DNA of 64,000 nucleotides from Oceanimonas smirnovii ATCC BAA-899 (lineage in GTDB: Bacteria; Pseudomonadota; Gammaproteobacteria; Enterobacterales; Aeromonadaceae). Where the stretch lies: the NCBI RefSeq assembly GCF_000381965.1, contig NZ_KB908462.1, positions 1 to 64,000 of the forward strand, in the 5' to 3' direction. This document shows, in pieces, positions 11,320-20,497 of this stretch. Position 1 is the first letter of the stretch; each line of letters starts with the position of its first letter. Below the pieces are notes generated by a model, which saw only the letters and a list, made by a program, of their open reading frames with translations, made no database searches and was not told where the DNA came from. Position numbers and translations under genes: made by a program.

Positions 11320-12666
11320 CTCCTTTGGCACTGACTCCAGCGCCGGCTCTTCGGTGATCCGGCTTTGCTCCTGCAGGTGCTCAGGCAAGGGCTTGGTCAC
11401 TTCCACTCCCAGCTCGCGAAAGGCCTCCGCCTGGCGCACCAGATTACCCCGGCCCTGGCACAAACGCTTCATGGCACGCTGATAGCTGTCATCGGCACGG
11501 CGCAGTGAGCCCCCCACCGCCTCCATGTCTTCGGTAAACAGCCGCAATTTTTCATAGAGCTTGCCCGCCGACTCGGCAATGCGCCGGGCATTCTGATTCT
11601 GCCGCTCTACCCGCCACAGGTTCTCTATGGTACGCAGCGCCACCAGCAGGTTAGTGGGGCTGACCAGCAGAATATTATGGTCAAGGGCATATTTCACCAG
11701 TGCTGGCTCGTGCTCTACCGCCACCAGAAACGCCGGCTCTACCGCCACAAACATGAGCACATAGTCCAGGGTGCGCACCCCCTGCAGCTGATGATAATCC
11801 TTGCGCCCCAGCTCACGAATATGGCCCCGCACAGAGGCAACATGCTCCCGCAGTGCCTGCTCGCGTTCGCCCTGAGTTTCACCGTTGAAATAACGCTCAT
11901 AGGCGGTAAGTGATACCTTGGCGTCGATGATAATGTCCTTGTCCTGGGGCAGGTGCACTATCACATCGGGCTGATAACGCTTGCCGTCGGCGTTGCTCAG
12001 GCTTTGCTGGGTGCTGTATTCATGGCCTTCCCGCAGGCCCGACTCGGACAGCACTCGTGACAATACCACTTCGCCCCAGTTGCCCTGCTGCTTGCTGTCT
12101 CCTTTCAGGGCGCGGGTCAGGGCGCTGGTGTCGGCACTCATCTGTTTATGCAGCTCAGCCAGCCGTTCAATCTCAAACTTCAGGCTGTGGCGCTGGCGGC
12201 TTTCGTCAGCATAGGTTTCCTGCATATTTCGGCGAAAGCCTTCCAGCTGCTCGCGCAGCGGCCCCAGCAGGGTGTCCAGGCTATGCTGGTTCAGCTCCCG
12301 CAGGTTATGGGTTTTCTGCTCGAAAATGCGCTGGGCCAGATTTTCGAACTGCTGCTGCAGGCGGGCTTCACTGTCTTCAAACTGAGCCTGTTTATCTGCT
12401 GCCCACTGCCGCTCCTGACGCAGCAGGGTTTCGTACTCCTTGAGCCGGCCGTTCATTTTCAGCACCAGCTGCTGCTGTTGCTCCAGTCGCTGGCGCGTGT
12501 CCTGTAATTCGGCGCTGCGCTCGGTCAGGGCCTGCTGCCAGTGTTCGCCCTGCTGAGCCGTCAGCTGCAGCCGCACGCCAAGAGTGATGCGGGCCAGCCC
12601 CCAGCCAGCCAGGGCAGACAGTGCCGCCAGCCCCAGCGGCCAGTAGGTGGGCAGCCACTCCGTCAT
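11314..12666 (-). CDS. rmuC: DNA recombination protein RmuC
   Basis: The 450-residue protein has one N-terminal membrane segment (about 8-25), a long coiled coil (about 35-170, rich in Q/E/L heptads) and the C-terminal RmuC nuclease-like domain ([14 protein letters not shown]-type region, [34 protein letters not shown]). RmuC limits recombination at inverted repeats. The ATG at 12666 is 6 nt after GGAG; the ATG 6 nt earlier directly abuts it. It overlaps the end of the preceding small membrane gene. Confidence 0.93.
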   Translation of the reverse strand: MTEWLPTYWPLGLAALSALAGWGLARITLGVRLQLTAQQGEHWQQALTERSAELQDTRQRLEQQQQLVLKMNGRLKEYETLLRQERQWAADKQAQFEDSEARLQQQFENLAQRIFEQKTHNLRELNQHSLDTLLGPLREQLEGFRRNMQETYADESRQRHSLKFEIERLAELHKQMSADTSALTRALKGDSKQQGNWGEVVLSRVLSESGLREGHEYSTQQSLSNADGKRYQPDVIVHLPQDKDIIIDAKVSLTAYERYFNGETQGEREQALREHVASVRGHIRELGRKDYHQLQGVRTLDYVLMFVAVEPAFLVAVEHEPALVKYALDHNILLVSPTNLLVALRTIENLWRVERQNQNARRIAESAGKLYEKLRLFTEDMEAVGGSLRRADDSYQRAMKRLCQGRGNLVRQAEAFRELGVEVTKPLPEHLQEQSRITEEPALESVPKEL

Positions 12667-12902
12667 CGCCATCTCCGGCGCACTATCAGGTCCATCACGC
12701 GAAGATTAAGCCGCCACCACAGCAACACATATAAAAAATACAGAGAAACCAGAAGCCATTTATGGTGGTTTACGCCGGTATCGAACTCACTTAACGACAG
12801 GCCGGTCAGTTCTACATAACCAAATATCAGTACAGGAAACATCAGAAATACCGACCAGCGCCAGGTGATAGTCAGTAGCTTGATTATAAAGCTGTCATTC
12901 AC
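12663..12902 (-). CDS. Small membrane protein, unknown function
   Basis: Not recognised. 79 residues with two likely membrane helices (about 16-32 and 48-64) and a basic tail ending RRRWR, which by the positive-inside rule places the C-terminus in the cytoplasm. Its ATG overlaps the kinase stop by 4 nt, and its end overlaps the rmuC start, so it is embedded in a kinase-X-rmuC operon. Tight coupling on both sides supports it being real. Confidence 0.7.
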   Translation of the reverse strand: MNDSFIIKLLTITWRWSVFLMFPVLIFGYVELTGLSLSEFDTGVNHHKWLLVSLYFLYVLLWWRLNLRVMDLIVRRRWR

Positions 12903-13819
12903 TCAGGTTGCTCTCCGCAGGCTTGGATCAGGCTGAGCTTATCAGTGCTCATGGAGAATTTCAGCTCACCGGCCAGATACCGGAGCAACTGGGGCGAAGG
13001 AATGGACGAGGCCGATGTCAGAGTGCAGGCTGCCCAGTTGCCGGCTTCTGCCAGTGCCTCGGCCATTGGCCAGCCTGAGCACAGACCATGAATAAGTCCG
13101 CCGGCAAAGGCATCACCTGCGCCGGTGGCATCCACCGGCGTCACTGCCGGAGCCGGCACATACAGCCGCTGCCCGGCAGAAATGGCCTCGGCACCCCGCT
13201 CACCGTGGGTAAGCACCAGCCACTCCAGCGAATCACCGGCCAGCTGTCTGGCATGCTGCCAAGGATCCGACAGCGTCCCCACGTCAGCGGCAGAGGCAAT
13301 CATAATGCGGCAGGGACGTAACCAGCGACCACCGGCAGGATACTGACTGATCACCAGGCTGTGCGGGTTCATGGCCATCATATAATCTGCTGCCTGCTCG
13401 CCGTCGGTATTGACGTAAAGGCAATCTACCGGCTCCTGAGGCAAACATACAGGCAAGGCCGGCGGCCGGGCCTGACGCAGTATGGTGCGCTCACCCCGGC
13501 TGTCTACCAGCACCAGCAGCTCACCGGTGCTGCCCTCAAAGCGCTCGATATAATCCGTGTTAAGCCCCAGCTCTCTTGCCTGCTGCAGCAGCCAGTCACC
13601 GGTGTCATCATTGCCCAGCCGGGTTACCGGCAGCACTCTGTGGCCGGCCCAGCACAGGCCAGTGCCGGTGTTGGCGGCTCCGCCTCCCAGGCGACGACCG
13701 CCGTCCCGGTAATTCAGGCGACTGCCGGCAACCAGCGGCGCTTCCAGCTGCAGCACATGATCACAGTTCAGGTTAGCCAGCAATACCATGGTTTTGGTTT
13801 CTGTTTTTGCTTTCGCCAC
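12899..13819 (-). CDS. PfkB/ribokinase-family carbohydrate kinase
   Basis: 306 residues of ribokinase fold: N-terminal glycine-rich substrate loop GGGAANTG, the TRLGNDDTGDW segment, and the C-terminal anion-hole/catalytic motif DATGAGDAFAGG with the catalytic Asp. The substrate cannot be assigned. Two GTG candidates exist: the one at 13819 lies about 6 nt after AAGGAG and is preferred over 13825, which abuts it. It is upstream of and coupled to a small membrane gene and rmuC. Confidence 0.85.
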   Translation of the reverse strand: MAKAKTETKTMVLLANLNCDHVLQLEAPLVAGSRLNYRDGGRRLGGGAANTGTGLCWAGHRVLPVTRLGNDDTGDWLLQQARELGLNTDYIERFEGSTGELLVLVDSRGERTILRQARPPALPVCLPQEPVDCLYVNTDGEQAADYMMAMNPHSLVISQYPAGGRWLRPCRIMIASAADVGTLSDPWQHARQLAGDSLEWLVLTHGERGAEAISAGQRLYVPAPAVTPVDATGAGDAFAGGLIHGLCSGWPMAEALAEAGNWAACTLTSASSIPSPQLLRYLAGELKFSMSTDKLSLIQACGEQPE

Positions 13820-13895
13820 GGGCACTCCTTTATTCAGCAGGCCCGCATCTTACCGCTCACCTCCCTGCCGGCACCAGCCTCTGTTTGCCCGACGC

Positions 13896-13909
13896 TTGAT
13901 ACAGGTCAA
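13896..13909. promoter_or_regulatory. FNR/Anr-type operator candidate
   Basis: TTGATacagGTCAA has the 5-4-5 architecture of an FNR site (TTGAT-N4-ATCAA) with one mismatch. It lies in the gap between the divergent kinase and chemoreceptor genes, 76 bp from the kinase start and 186 bp from the chemoreceptor start, so it could serve either. No supporting promoter was pinned down. Confidence 0.4.
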
Positions 13910-14095
13910 GATTCAAAGACCCATAAGGCTACCTTTTGTCAGTGTATTACTGCTATGCTGCTGCAACGGTCATGAAGGTGAAGGCCGTATTAACACCAAT
14001 ATCAATAAGCATGGGACGCTTTAGCCTGTTGTCGAATATGCCACCGCAGGCAGCCACAGGCTCACAAGCCACCCTCAGAGCCCTCGAGGATGGAT

Positions 14096-15778
14096 ATGCA
14101 ATTTTTTAATAACCTCAGTTTGCGCAACAAACTGATGGTCATGGTCATTACGCTGTTTATCGGATTAATACTGGTTCAGATTTCTGCCATGACCGGCCTT
14201 CATATTGAACTGCTCAAGGCACGTCAGGAAAAGGTACGAGAGCAGGTTGAAACAGCCACGTCTCTGGTTAACCACTATTACGAACAACGCCAGCGGCTCG
14301 GTGACAGCCGCAGCCGCGAGCTGGCACTGGAAGCCGTTCGCGCCATGCGTTATGGCGATGGTGGTTACATGTGGATCAACGACATGCAGCACCGGCTGGT
14401 GATGCATCCCCTCAAGCCCGACGAAGAAGGGCGCGATATGACCCAGGTCACTGATGCTGATGGCCATTATCACTGGCAGGCCATGGTAAACAGCGTCAAG
14501 GACAGCGGCGCAGGCTTCGTAGAATACACCTATATCGGCCCTCAGTTTGACAGTCCTCAGCAAAAAGTCTCTTACGTGCAGGGTTTTGCTCCCTGGGGAT
14601 GGGTGATTGGCAGCGGCGTTTATCTCAGCGACGTTAACGAACTGTTCTGGCAGCAGGCGAGCAAATCATTGGCACTGACCGTTATGGTGGTTCTGGTGGC
14701 ACTGGTATTAATCATGATTATTACTCGCACCCTTACCTTTTCGGTTGCCCGCGTGCAGGAAGTGATCGCTCGCTTTGGGCAGGGCGATCTGGCTGCCCGC
14801 ACCGGTGCAACCCGCACCGATGAAATCGGCCAGCTTTCTCGCGGCGTGGATACCATGGGTGAGCAATTATGCACCCTGCTGGCTCAGGTGCGGGAAGCCG
14901 CCAATCTGCTGGATGGTGAAGCCGAAGGGCTGAGTGTAAAAAGCCGGCAAACCCGCGCCAGCATGCAAAATCAGTTCAATGAGGTAGATCAGGTCGCCAC
15001 TGCGATGAACGAAATGAATGCCACCGTGCACGAAGTGGCCCGTCATGCCAGCGATGCGTCCGCAGCGGCAGAAAAAGCCAATCAGGAAGCCAGCATGGGC
15101 CATGAGGATGTTAACCGCAGCATCAGCAGTATGCAGCAGCTGGCCGACTCAGTGGGTGAAGCGGGCCAGGCCATGGAAGAGCTGGAAAGCCAGACCCGTC
15201 AGATTGACTCTGTGGTGGAAGTGATCCGCAATATCTCCGAGCAGACCAACCTGCTGGCACTGAACGCCGCCATTGAAGCCGCCCGGGCCGGCGAATCAGG
15301 CCGGGGCTTTGCCGTGGTAGCCGATGAGGTTCGCTCCCTGGCACTGCGTACTCAGGAATCTACCGGTGAGATTCAGCGTATGATCCAGCAACTGCAAAGC
15401 CATGCCGGCACCGTATCGGAACACATGACCAACAGCCAGGAACAGGCTGCCATCAGCATGGATGTGGTGCGTGCCGCCGGCCGGGACCTGGAGCAGATCC
15501 TGACGGAAGTGCAGAGCATTAACGATATGAATGCCCAGATTGCCACTGCGTCGGAAGAGCAGTCGGCAGTAGCGGAAGAAATTAACCGCAACCTGCTCAA
15601 TATTAACGAAGGCTCCAGAGAGGCGCTGCAGGTCGCGGATCTGATTTCGGAAAGCAGTGAGCGGGTACATGAGTCGTCTCATCAGCTGACTCAGCAAATT
15701 GCCCGGTTTCAGCTTGAGCGAACCGCGCCCGACAAGCCCCGGCAGGAGCCGGCCTTATTAACAGAGGCTCAGGCCTGA
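14096..15778 (+). CDS. Methyl-accepting chemotaxis protein, single Cache sensor
   Basis: The 560-residue receptor has TM1 (about 13-33), a periplasmic sCache_2-type domain with the signature GYMWINDM and MHP (about 80-165), TM2 (about 190-210), HAMP (about 212-265) and a cytoplasmic signalling hairpin whose tip reads [20 protein letters not shown]. The ligand is unknown; sCache_2 receptors often bind small organic acids. The ATG at 14096 lies 6 nt from GAGG; an ATG 6 nt earlier abuts it. It stands alone, with a strong terminator after it. Confidence 0.93.
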   Translation: MQFFNNLSLRNKLMVMVITLFIGLILVQISAMTGLHIELLKARQEKVREQVETATSLVNHYYEQRQRLGDSRSRELALEAVRAMRYGDGGYMWINDMQHRLVMHPLKPDEEGRDMTQVTDADGHYHWQAMVNSVKDSGAGFVEYTYIGPQFDSPQQKVSYVQGFAPWGWVIGSGVYLSDVNELFWQQASKSLALTVMVVLVALVLIMIITRTLTFSVARVQEVIARFGQGDLAARTGATRTDEIGQLSRGVDTMGEQLCTLLAQVREAANLLDGEAEGLSVKSRQTRASMQNQFNEVDQVATAMNEMNATVHEVARHASDASAAAEKANQEASMGHEDVNRSISSMQQLADSVGEAGQAMEELESQTRQIDSVVEVIRNISEQTNLLALNAAIEAARAGESGRGFAVVADEVRSLALRTQESTGEIQRMIQQLQSHAGTVSEHMTNSQEQAAISMDVVRAAGRDLEQILTEVQSINDMNAQIATASEEQSAVAEEINRNLLNINEGSREALQVADLISESSERVHESSHQLTQQIARFQLERTAPDKPRQEPALLTEAQA

Positions 15779-15784
15779 ACAAAA

Positions 15785-15812
15785 ACGCCGCTCGGTTGAG
15801 CGGCGTTTTTTA
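15785..15812. terminator. Bidirectional intrinsic terminator
   Basis: Stem ACGCCGCTC/GAGCGGCGT with loop GGTT, T-run on the right and A-run on the left. It serves both the chemoreceptor (+) and the convergent aminotransferase (-). Confidence 0.92.
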
Positions 15813-15824
15813 TGGGGGTGAATG

Positions 15825-16958
15825 TCAGTTCTGCAGCACCTTATCCAGTGCGGCTTCAAAGGTGGCCACAGTGCGGTCCACGTTTTTCAGTTTGTCGAGA
15901 CCAAACAGGCCCAGCCGGAAGGTCTGAAAATCAGCGGGCTCGTCACAGGCCAGTGGCACGCCCGAGGCAATTTGCAGGCCTTCGGCGGCAAACTTGCTGC
16001 CGCTCTTGATGCCGGCGTCGTCGGTATAACACACCACCACACCCGGAGCAGCAAAGCCGCTGGCCGCCACACTCTTGATGCCACGGGAAGACAAAGCTGC
16101 ACGAATTTTATCGCCCAGCTCCTGCTGACGCTGTTTCATCAGCGCAAAGCCAAACTCACGGCTTTCTGTAATGGTATCGCGGAACATGGTGAGTGCATCG
16201 GTAGGCATGGTGGCGTGATAGGCATGGCCGCCCTGCTCATAGGTTTCCATGATCTGCAGCCATTTTTTCAGATCAATGGCAAAGCTGGAGCTTTGAGTGT
16301 GCTCAATGCGCTCCCGGGCCAGTTTGCTCAGCATCACCAGGCCACAGCAGGGTGAGCTGCTCCAGCCCTTTTGCGGTGCGCTCAGCAGAATATCTACGCC
16401 GCAGGCTTCCATATCTACCCAGATGGTGCCGGAAGCAATGCAGTCAATCACCAGCAAACCGCCCACCTCATGCACCGCTTCAGCCATGGCGCGAATATAG
16501 TCGTCGGGCAGCATAATGCCGGCAGCGGTTTCTACATGAGCAGCAAACACCATATCGGGCTTTTGCTCACGAATGGCGGCGACCACTTCCTCAATGGGTG
16601 CGGGAGCCATGGCGGCCTGAGGGCCATCCTCAATGGTGCGGGCCTTGAGCACGGTTTCGGATGCGGGAATGCTGCCGGCTTCAAAGATCTGACTCCAGCG
16701 ATAGCTGAACCAACCATTACGCACCACCAGACAGTGCTTGTTACTGGCAAACTGCCGGGCTACCGCTTCCATGCCGTAAGTACCACTGCCGGGAACAATC
16801 ACGGTGGAATGAGCGTGATAGAGCTCTTTCAGACTGGCAGAGATGTCTTTCATCACTTGCTGAAAGCGGCCGGACATATGGTTCAGCGCACGGTCGGTAT
16901 AAACCACGGAATATTCCAGCAGACCATCAGGGTCGATATTGGGCAGCAATCCGGACAT
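15825..16958 (-). CDS. Class V aminotransferase (alanine/serine-glyoxylate type)
   Basis: 377-residue PLP enzyme of fold type I. PGSGTYGMEAVARQ near the N-terminus, the VIDCIASGTIWVDMEA region containing the PLP-pyridine Asp, and SAPQKGW carrying the Schiff-base Lys place it with alanine-glyoxylate/serine-pyruvate aminotransferases. The specific amino donor is not determinable. The frame runs 21 codons further upstream, but ATG 16958 has an AGGTGATT site and starts the conserved region. It is monocistronic, with an AT-rich 280-bp divergent gap to the S4-domain gene. Confidence 0.88.
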   Translation of the reverse strand: MSGLLPNIDPDGLLEYSVVYTDRALNHMSGRFQQVMKDISASLKELYHAHSTVIVPGSGTYGMEAVARQFASNKHCLVVRNGWFSYRWSQIFEAGSIPASETVLKARTIEDGPQAAMAPAPIEEVVAAIREQKPDMVFAAHVETAAGIMLPDDYIRAMAEAVHEVGGLLVIDCIASGTIWVDMEACGVDILLSAPQKGWSSSPCCGLVMLSKLARERIEHTQSSSFAIDLKKWLQIMETYEQGGHAYHATMPTDALTMFRDTITESREFGFALMKQRQQELGDKIRAALSSRGIKSVAASGFAAPGVVVCYTDDAGIKSGSKFAAEGLQIASGVPLACDEPADFQTFRLGLFGLDKLKNVDRTVATFEAALDKVLQN

Positions 16959-17238
16959 AATCACCTCTTGATAACGTAACTGACTTAAACACAGGGACGC
17001 ACACACATCGCCAAGCATCACAGGACTCAGAATGGCACAGTCTTGCCTCCAGGGGCAGCGTCAAATCATGAGAAGATAACAACACAGCAAATGGCGTGGT
17101 CCAAACCGTTTATAATGCCCAGAACCGGACAAAACAGCAAAGAAACAATTGATAAAACCAAGAATTAACTAAAATTGTAAAATTTAAAACTATTTTTACT
17201 ACTTAACGCAATTCAAACCACCACCAAAGAGACACTCA

Positions 17239-17454
17239 ATGAACGAAACATTCTGCCTGGAAGGCAATGATTTTATTCCCCTGTGCAACCTGCTGAAAGT
17301 ACTGGGCTGGTGCGACTCGGGTGCCATGGCCAAAGCGGTGATTGATGAGGGTGCCGTGACCGTAAATGGCCAGGTAGAAGTGCGCAAGCGTTGCAAGATA
17401 ACAGCCGGACAGGAAGTTCACTTTAACGGCCAGACCGTCACGGTCAGCCGATAA
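17239..17454 (+). CDS. ybcJ: S4-domain RNA-binding protein (YbcJ-like)
   Basis: A 71-residue protein that is essentially one S4 RNA-binding domain: [37 protein letters not shown]-type helix-turn-helix plus beta hairpin. It matches the YbcJ family, whose target RNA is uncertain. It starts at ATG after an A/G-rich stretch and is followed at once by a strong terminator and the convergent tRNA-Pro. Confidence 0.88.
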   Translation: MNETFCLEGNDFIPLCNLLKVLGWCDSGAMAKAVIDEGAVTVNGQVEVRKRCKITAGQEVHFNGQTVTVSR

Positions 17455-17456
17455 CA

Positions 17457-17487
17457 AAAAAGCCTCGCATTGCTGCGAGGCTTTTTT
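17457..17487. terminator. Intrinsic terminator
   Basis: Stem AGCCTCGC/GCGAGGCT with loop ATTGCT, A-run before and T-run after. It ends ybcJ and, read on the other strand, probably the tRNA-Pro transcript as well. Confidence 0.92.
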
Positions 17488-17495
17488 ATTGAATC

Positions 17496-17572
<77 letters not shown>

Positions 17573-17622
17573 TTAACGGAGCGAGAATGTACCGAAACCG
17601 CGGTTCCCTTGCAAGCCCTTTT

Positions 17623-18324
17623 TTAGCTTTGCGTCGCTTTTGGCCCCAATAAGCGCAGAGTCCAGTCATCCACCCGGCCTGCCGCCAGATAATCTGCCGC
17701 TTTTTTGCGCCAGTTGGGGGATAAGTGTTCAAGCCCGGCCAGCTCCCGCAATCCATCAGCATCAAAACCGCGGTTGAACACAATATCACCGGCTCGCCTG
17801 ACCGGCATGCCCGGACAAGGCCGCTCCACCAGTTCAATATTCGCAGCCGGCGGTACCATACCTTCTTCCAGCACCCGCAGCAGCCAGCCGGTACGGCCGT
17901 TGGCCTGCACCAGTACCGAGAAAAAGTCATGTCCAAAACGGGCATTGAGTTTATAACAGGGCGAGCGTGGCTGGCTGATTTGCACCAGGGCGTCCCCCAG
18001 CCGAAACACATCACCAATGCAGGCGTTGTCTTCCGTCAGTCCGGTGCCGGACAGGTTCTCGCCAAACGCCCCGGGGACCAGCCGCTCGCGGCTGTCGGTC
18101 AGCCCCATACCCTCGAACCACTGGTGCCACACCGGGTAATGCTCCGCCGGATAATAATGCAACGCCCGCTCGGGTCCGCCATGAAAGCGGGTAGATACCT
18201 GCTCGTCTCCTTTCAGTCCGGTGCGGCTGCAGAACAGGGCCGCACTGACCGGCTGTTTGTCAATGGCGCTGGTAATGTCCGGCGTCAGTTGACCGGCGCT
18301 GCCGGTAAGCAGGGTAACAAACAT
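17623..18324 (-). CDS. MOSC domain protein (YiiM-like)
   Basis: 233-residue protein with the MOSC core: GLKGDEQVSTRFHGGPERALHYYPAEHY (YiiM-type), GAFGENLSGTGLTEDN, and SQPRSPCYKLNARFG with the conserved Cys. MOSC proteins bind or transfer the molybdenum cofactor; E. coli YiiM acts on N-hydroxylated compounds. A short helical 3-alpha C-terminal region follows. ATG 18324 has GGGAG upstream. It may be read into the tRNA-Pro gene downstream, as only 50 nt separate them. Confidence 0.88.
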   Translation of the reverse strand: MFVTLLTGSAGQLTPDITSAIDKQPVSAALFCSRTGLKGDEQVSTRFHGGPERALHYYPAEHYPVWHQWFEGMGLTDSRERLVPGAFGENLSGTGLTEDNACIGDVFRLGDALVQISQPRSPCYKLNARFGHDFFSVLVQANGRTGWLLRVLEEGMVPPAANIELVERPCPGMPVRRAGDIVFNRGFDADGLRELAGLEHLSPNWRKKAADYLAAGRVDDWTLRLLGPKATQS

Positions 18325-18448
18325 GAAAGCTCCCGTTGTGACAGTGGCCTCACATAAAATCACTTTTTACTATGGCCGGCAAGCTTGAAAAAACAGGCGG
18401 ACCATACCAATAATCGTTACATACTCAGGCAAGGGAGCCGCCTCTTAG

Positions 18449-19438
18449 ATGAATATCGCTTTTTTCAGCAACCGTCCCTATATGCAGGCCGCGTTTACCG
18501 AGCATAACCACAGGCACGGTTTTAACATTACCTGGTTTGATGTTGCCCTGAACGATACAACCGCCTTGCTTGGCCAGGGGTTTGATGCTGTCTGCGTGTT
18601 TGTAAACGATCACCTTAACGCCGATGTTATCAGACTGCTGGCTGAAGGCGGCGTCAGGCACATTGCCCTGCGCTGCGCCGGCTACAACAATGTAGACCTG
18701 GACGCTGCTAACCGGGCGGGCATGAATGTGGTGCGGGTACCGGCCTACTCTCCTGAAGCCGTGGCCGAACACACAGTAGGGCTGATGCTCACGCTTAACC
18801 GCCATATTCACAAGGCCTATCAACGCACCCGTGATGCCAACTTTTCCCTTAACGGCATGGTTGGCTTCAATATGCATGGTAAAACCGCCGGTATTATCGG
18901 CGCGGGAAAAATCGGCCTGGCAACGCTGCGCATTCTGAAAGGGCTGGGCATGAAGTTACTGGTACATGATCCTGTTCAGGATGACGCCGTGCTGGCCATG
19001 GGAGCAGAATATGCGCCGCTTGAGCGGCTGTTTGCCGAGTCGGACGTGATCAGCCTGCACTGTCCGCTGACGCCTGACAACTATCATCTGCTTAACCGCC
19101 ACAGCTTTGCGCAGATGAAGCATGGCGTCATGATCATCAACACCAGCCGGGGCGGACTGCTGAATGCCAGAGACGCCATTGATGCCATTAACACTGGTAA
19201 AATTGGTCATCTGGGGCTGGATGTATACGAAGAAGAAGATCACCTGTTTTTTGAAGACAAATCCTGTCAGATAATACAAGACGAGATCTTCCACTTGCTT
19301 TCCGCCTATCCTAACGTCATTCTCACTGGACATCAGGCTTTCTTAACAAATGAAGCTCTGTCTGCTATCGCTGAGGTGACTCTCGACAATCTGCAGTGTC
19401 TCGCCGATAGTCTGCCCTGTCATAACAAAATTAATTAA
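18449..19438 (+). CDS. ldhA: Fermentative D-lactate dehydrogenase
   Basis: NADH-dependent reduction of pyruvate to D-lactate. 329 residues of the D-2-hydroxyacid dehydrogenase family, very close to E. coli LdhA: substrate motif CAGYNNVD, AEHTVGLML, dinucleotide motif GAGKIG, NTSRGGL (catalytic Arg), and the catalytic His in GHQAFLT. A GGGAG site lies upstream of the ATG. The ldhA-hslJ order is the same as in E. coli. The last part, from about 19330, is less GC-rich. Confidence 0.95.
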   Translation: MNIAFFSNRPYMQAAFTEHNHRHGFNITWFDVALNDTTALLGQGFDAVCVFVNDHLNADVIRLLAEGGVRHIALRCAGYNNVDLDAANRAGMNVVRVPAYSPEAVAEHTVGLMLTLNRHIHKAYQRTRDANFSLNGMVGFNMHGKTAGIIGAGKIGLATLRILKGLGMKLLVHDPVQDDAVLAMGAEYAPLERLFAESDVISLHCPLTPDNYHLLNRHSFAQMKHGVMIINTSRGGLLNARDAIDAINTGKIGHLGLDVYEEEDHLFFEDKSCQIIQDEIFHLLSAYPNVILTGHQAFLTNEALSAIAEVTLDNLQCLADSLPCHNKIN

Positions 19439-19447
19439 GGAGCACTT

Positions 19448-19858
19448 ATGAAACTCGCTTTTGCCGCTACCACCGCTCTGTTACTCACTGCCTGCAGCGG
19501 CGGTCTGAAAGTGGTCGAGTCCGACCTGCAGCATCATCACTGGAATCTGACCGCCGTTAACGGTGAAGCCGTTGGTGCCGATATCAAATCAGAGCTGGAA
19601 ATCGGAGAGCACTTCTCCATTAACGGCCAGGCCGGCTGTAACCGTTTCTTTGGCAGCGCCACTCTGAAGCAGGGCGTGCTCAAGGCAGAACCCCTGGCCA
19701 CCACACAGATGGCTTGCTCACCGGATGCCCAGAAAGTAGAGATTGCCGTGCTCAACACCCTGAACAAGGGAGCTACCGTGATTCAAGACAGCCAGCAACT
19801 CATCCTGAAAGGCGAAGAATATACCCTGACCTACCAACTGGCCGACTGGATGAAATAA
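19448..19858 (+). CDS. hslJ: META-domain lipoprotein HslJ
   Basis: 136 residues with a short signal peptide and lipobox LTAC (Cys16), giving an outer- or inner-membrane lipoprotein, followed by one META domain (W-N-L-T-A-V-N, then GCNRFFG and the TTQMAC motif). HslJ is linked to novobiocin and heat responses in E. coli. AAGGAGC precedes the ATG. Its stop overlaps the trxC start by one base (TAATG). Confidence 0.9.
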   Translation: MKLAFAATTALLLTACSGGLKVVESDLQHHHWNLTAVNGEAVGADIKSELEIGEHFSINGQAGCNRFFGSATLKQGVLKAEPLATTQMACSPDAQKVEIAVLNTLNKGATVIQDSQQLILKGEEYTLTYQLADWMK

Positions 19859-20289
19859 TGAGCGAACAGTTCCTGGTATGTCCGGCCTGTTCGGCACGCA
19901 ACCGGGTGCCGGCAGCGCGGCTGCAACAGGCCCCGAAATGTGGCAAGTGCAAAGCTGAGCTGACACCAGCGACAGCGCTTGAGCTGGATGGCCCGGCTCT
20001 GGAGCGCTTGCTGGTAAACGAAAGCCTGCCGTTAGTGCTGGACTTCTGGGCCCCCTGGTGCGGCCCCTGCAAAATGATGGCCCCCATATTTGAAGCTGCC
20101 GCCGGTGAGCTTGCCGGCCGTTTGCGCCTGGCCAAGCTGAACACCGAGGAGCATCAGCAGGCCGCAGCCCGTTTTGGCATTCGCTCCATTCCCACCCTGA
20201 TCGTGTTTAAAAACGGAAAGGAAATTGCCCGCCAGTCCGGTGCCCTGCCCGCTGGCCAGCTGAATCAGTGGTTACGTCAGTTTTATTGA
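19858..20289 (+). CDS. trxC: Thioredoxin 2 (zinc-binding)
   Basis: Disulfide reductase induced by oxidative stress in E. coli. 143 residues: N-terminal zinc site from Cys8, Cys11, Cys28 and Cys31, then a thioredoxin fold with WCGPC (Cys68/Cys71) and the cis-Pro in SIPTL. The TAATG overlap with hslJ indicates translational coupling. Confidence 0.95.
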   Translation: MSEQFLVCPACSARNRVPAARLQQAPKCGKCKAELTPATALELDGPALERLLVNESLPLVLDFWAPWCGPCKMMAPIFEAAAGELAGRLRLAKLNTEEHQQAAARFGIRSIPTLIVFKNGKEIARQSGALPAGQLNQWLRQFY

Positions 20290-20327
20290 TGACAGTTCCG
20301 GCACTGCTGAGTCAGTGCCGTACTGTC
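20290..20327 (+). terminator. Probable intrinsic terminator after trxC
   Basis: Inner stem CGGCACTG/CAGTGCCG with loop CTGAGT and an outer ACAGT/ACTGT extension, followed by CTTTGATT. The T-run is weak, but the position directly after the stop supports termination of ldhA-hslJ-trxC. Confidence 0.65.
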
Positions 20328-20386
20328 TTTGATTCCGGCATCAAATTGTTTAACACGCCAACTTCACAACACGTTTCAGGCATTTC

Positions 20387-20411
20387 CATGTGAATATCAT
20401 TCACATTTTTT
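20387..20411 (+). promoter_or_regulatory. AT-rich hairpin upstream of the glutathione reductase gene
   Basis: ATGTGAAT-ATC-ATTCACAT followed by TTTTTT. As RNA it is a short terminator-like hairpin; as DNA it is a 19-bp near-palindrome about 90 bp before the next start and could be an operator. The function is undecided. Confidence 0.45.
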
Positions 20412-20497
20412 GAATAGTCGGCTCGAATATTCCCGCTTTATGAAAGACATACCGGCTTCCATACTGAACCCAGGTTTATCGTTAACGGAGGCAAGCC

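Noticed and set aside
20389-20405. TGTGAATATCATTCACA as a CRP site
   Set aside because: The half-sites TGTGA and TCACA are separated by 7 instead of 6 bp, so it is only listed as a hairpin/near-palindrome.
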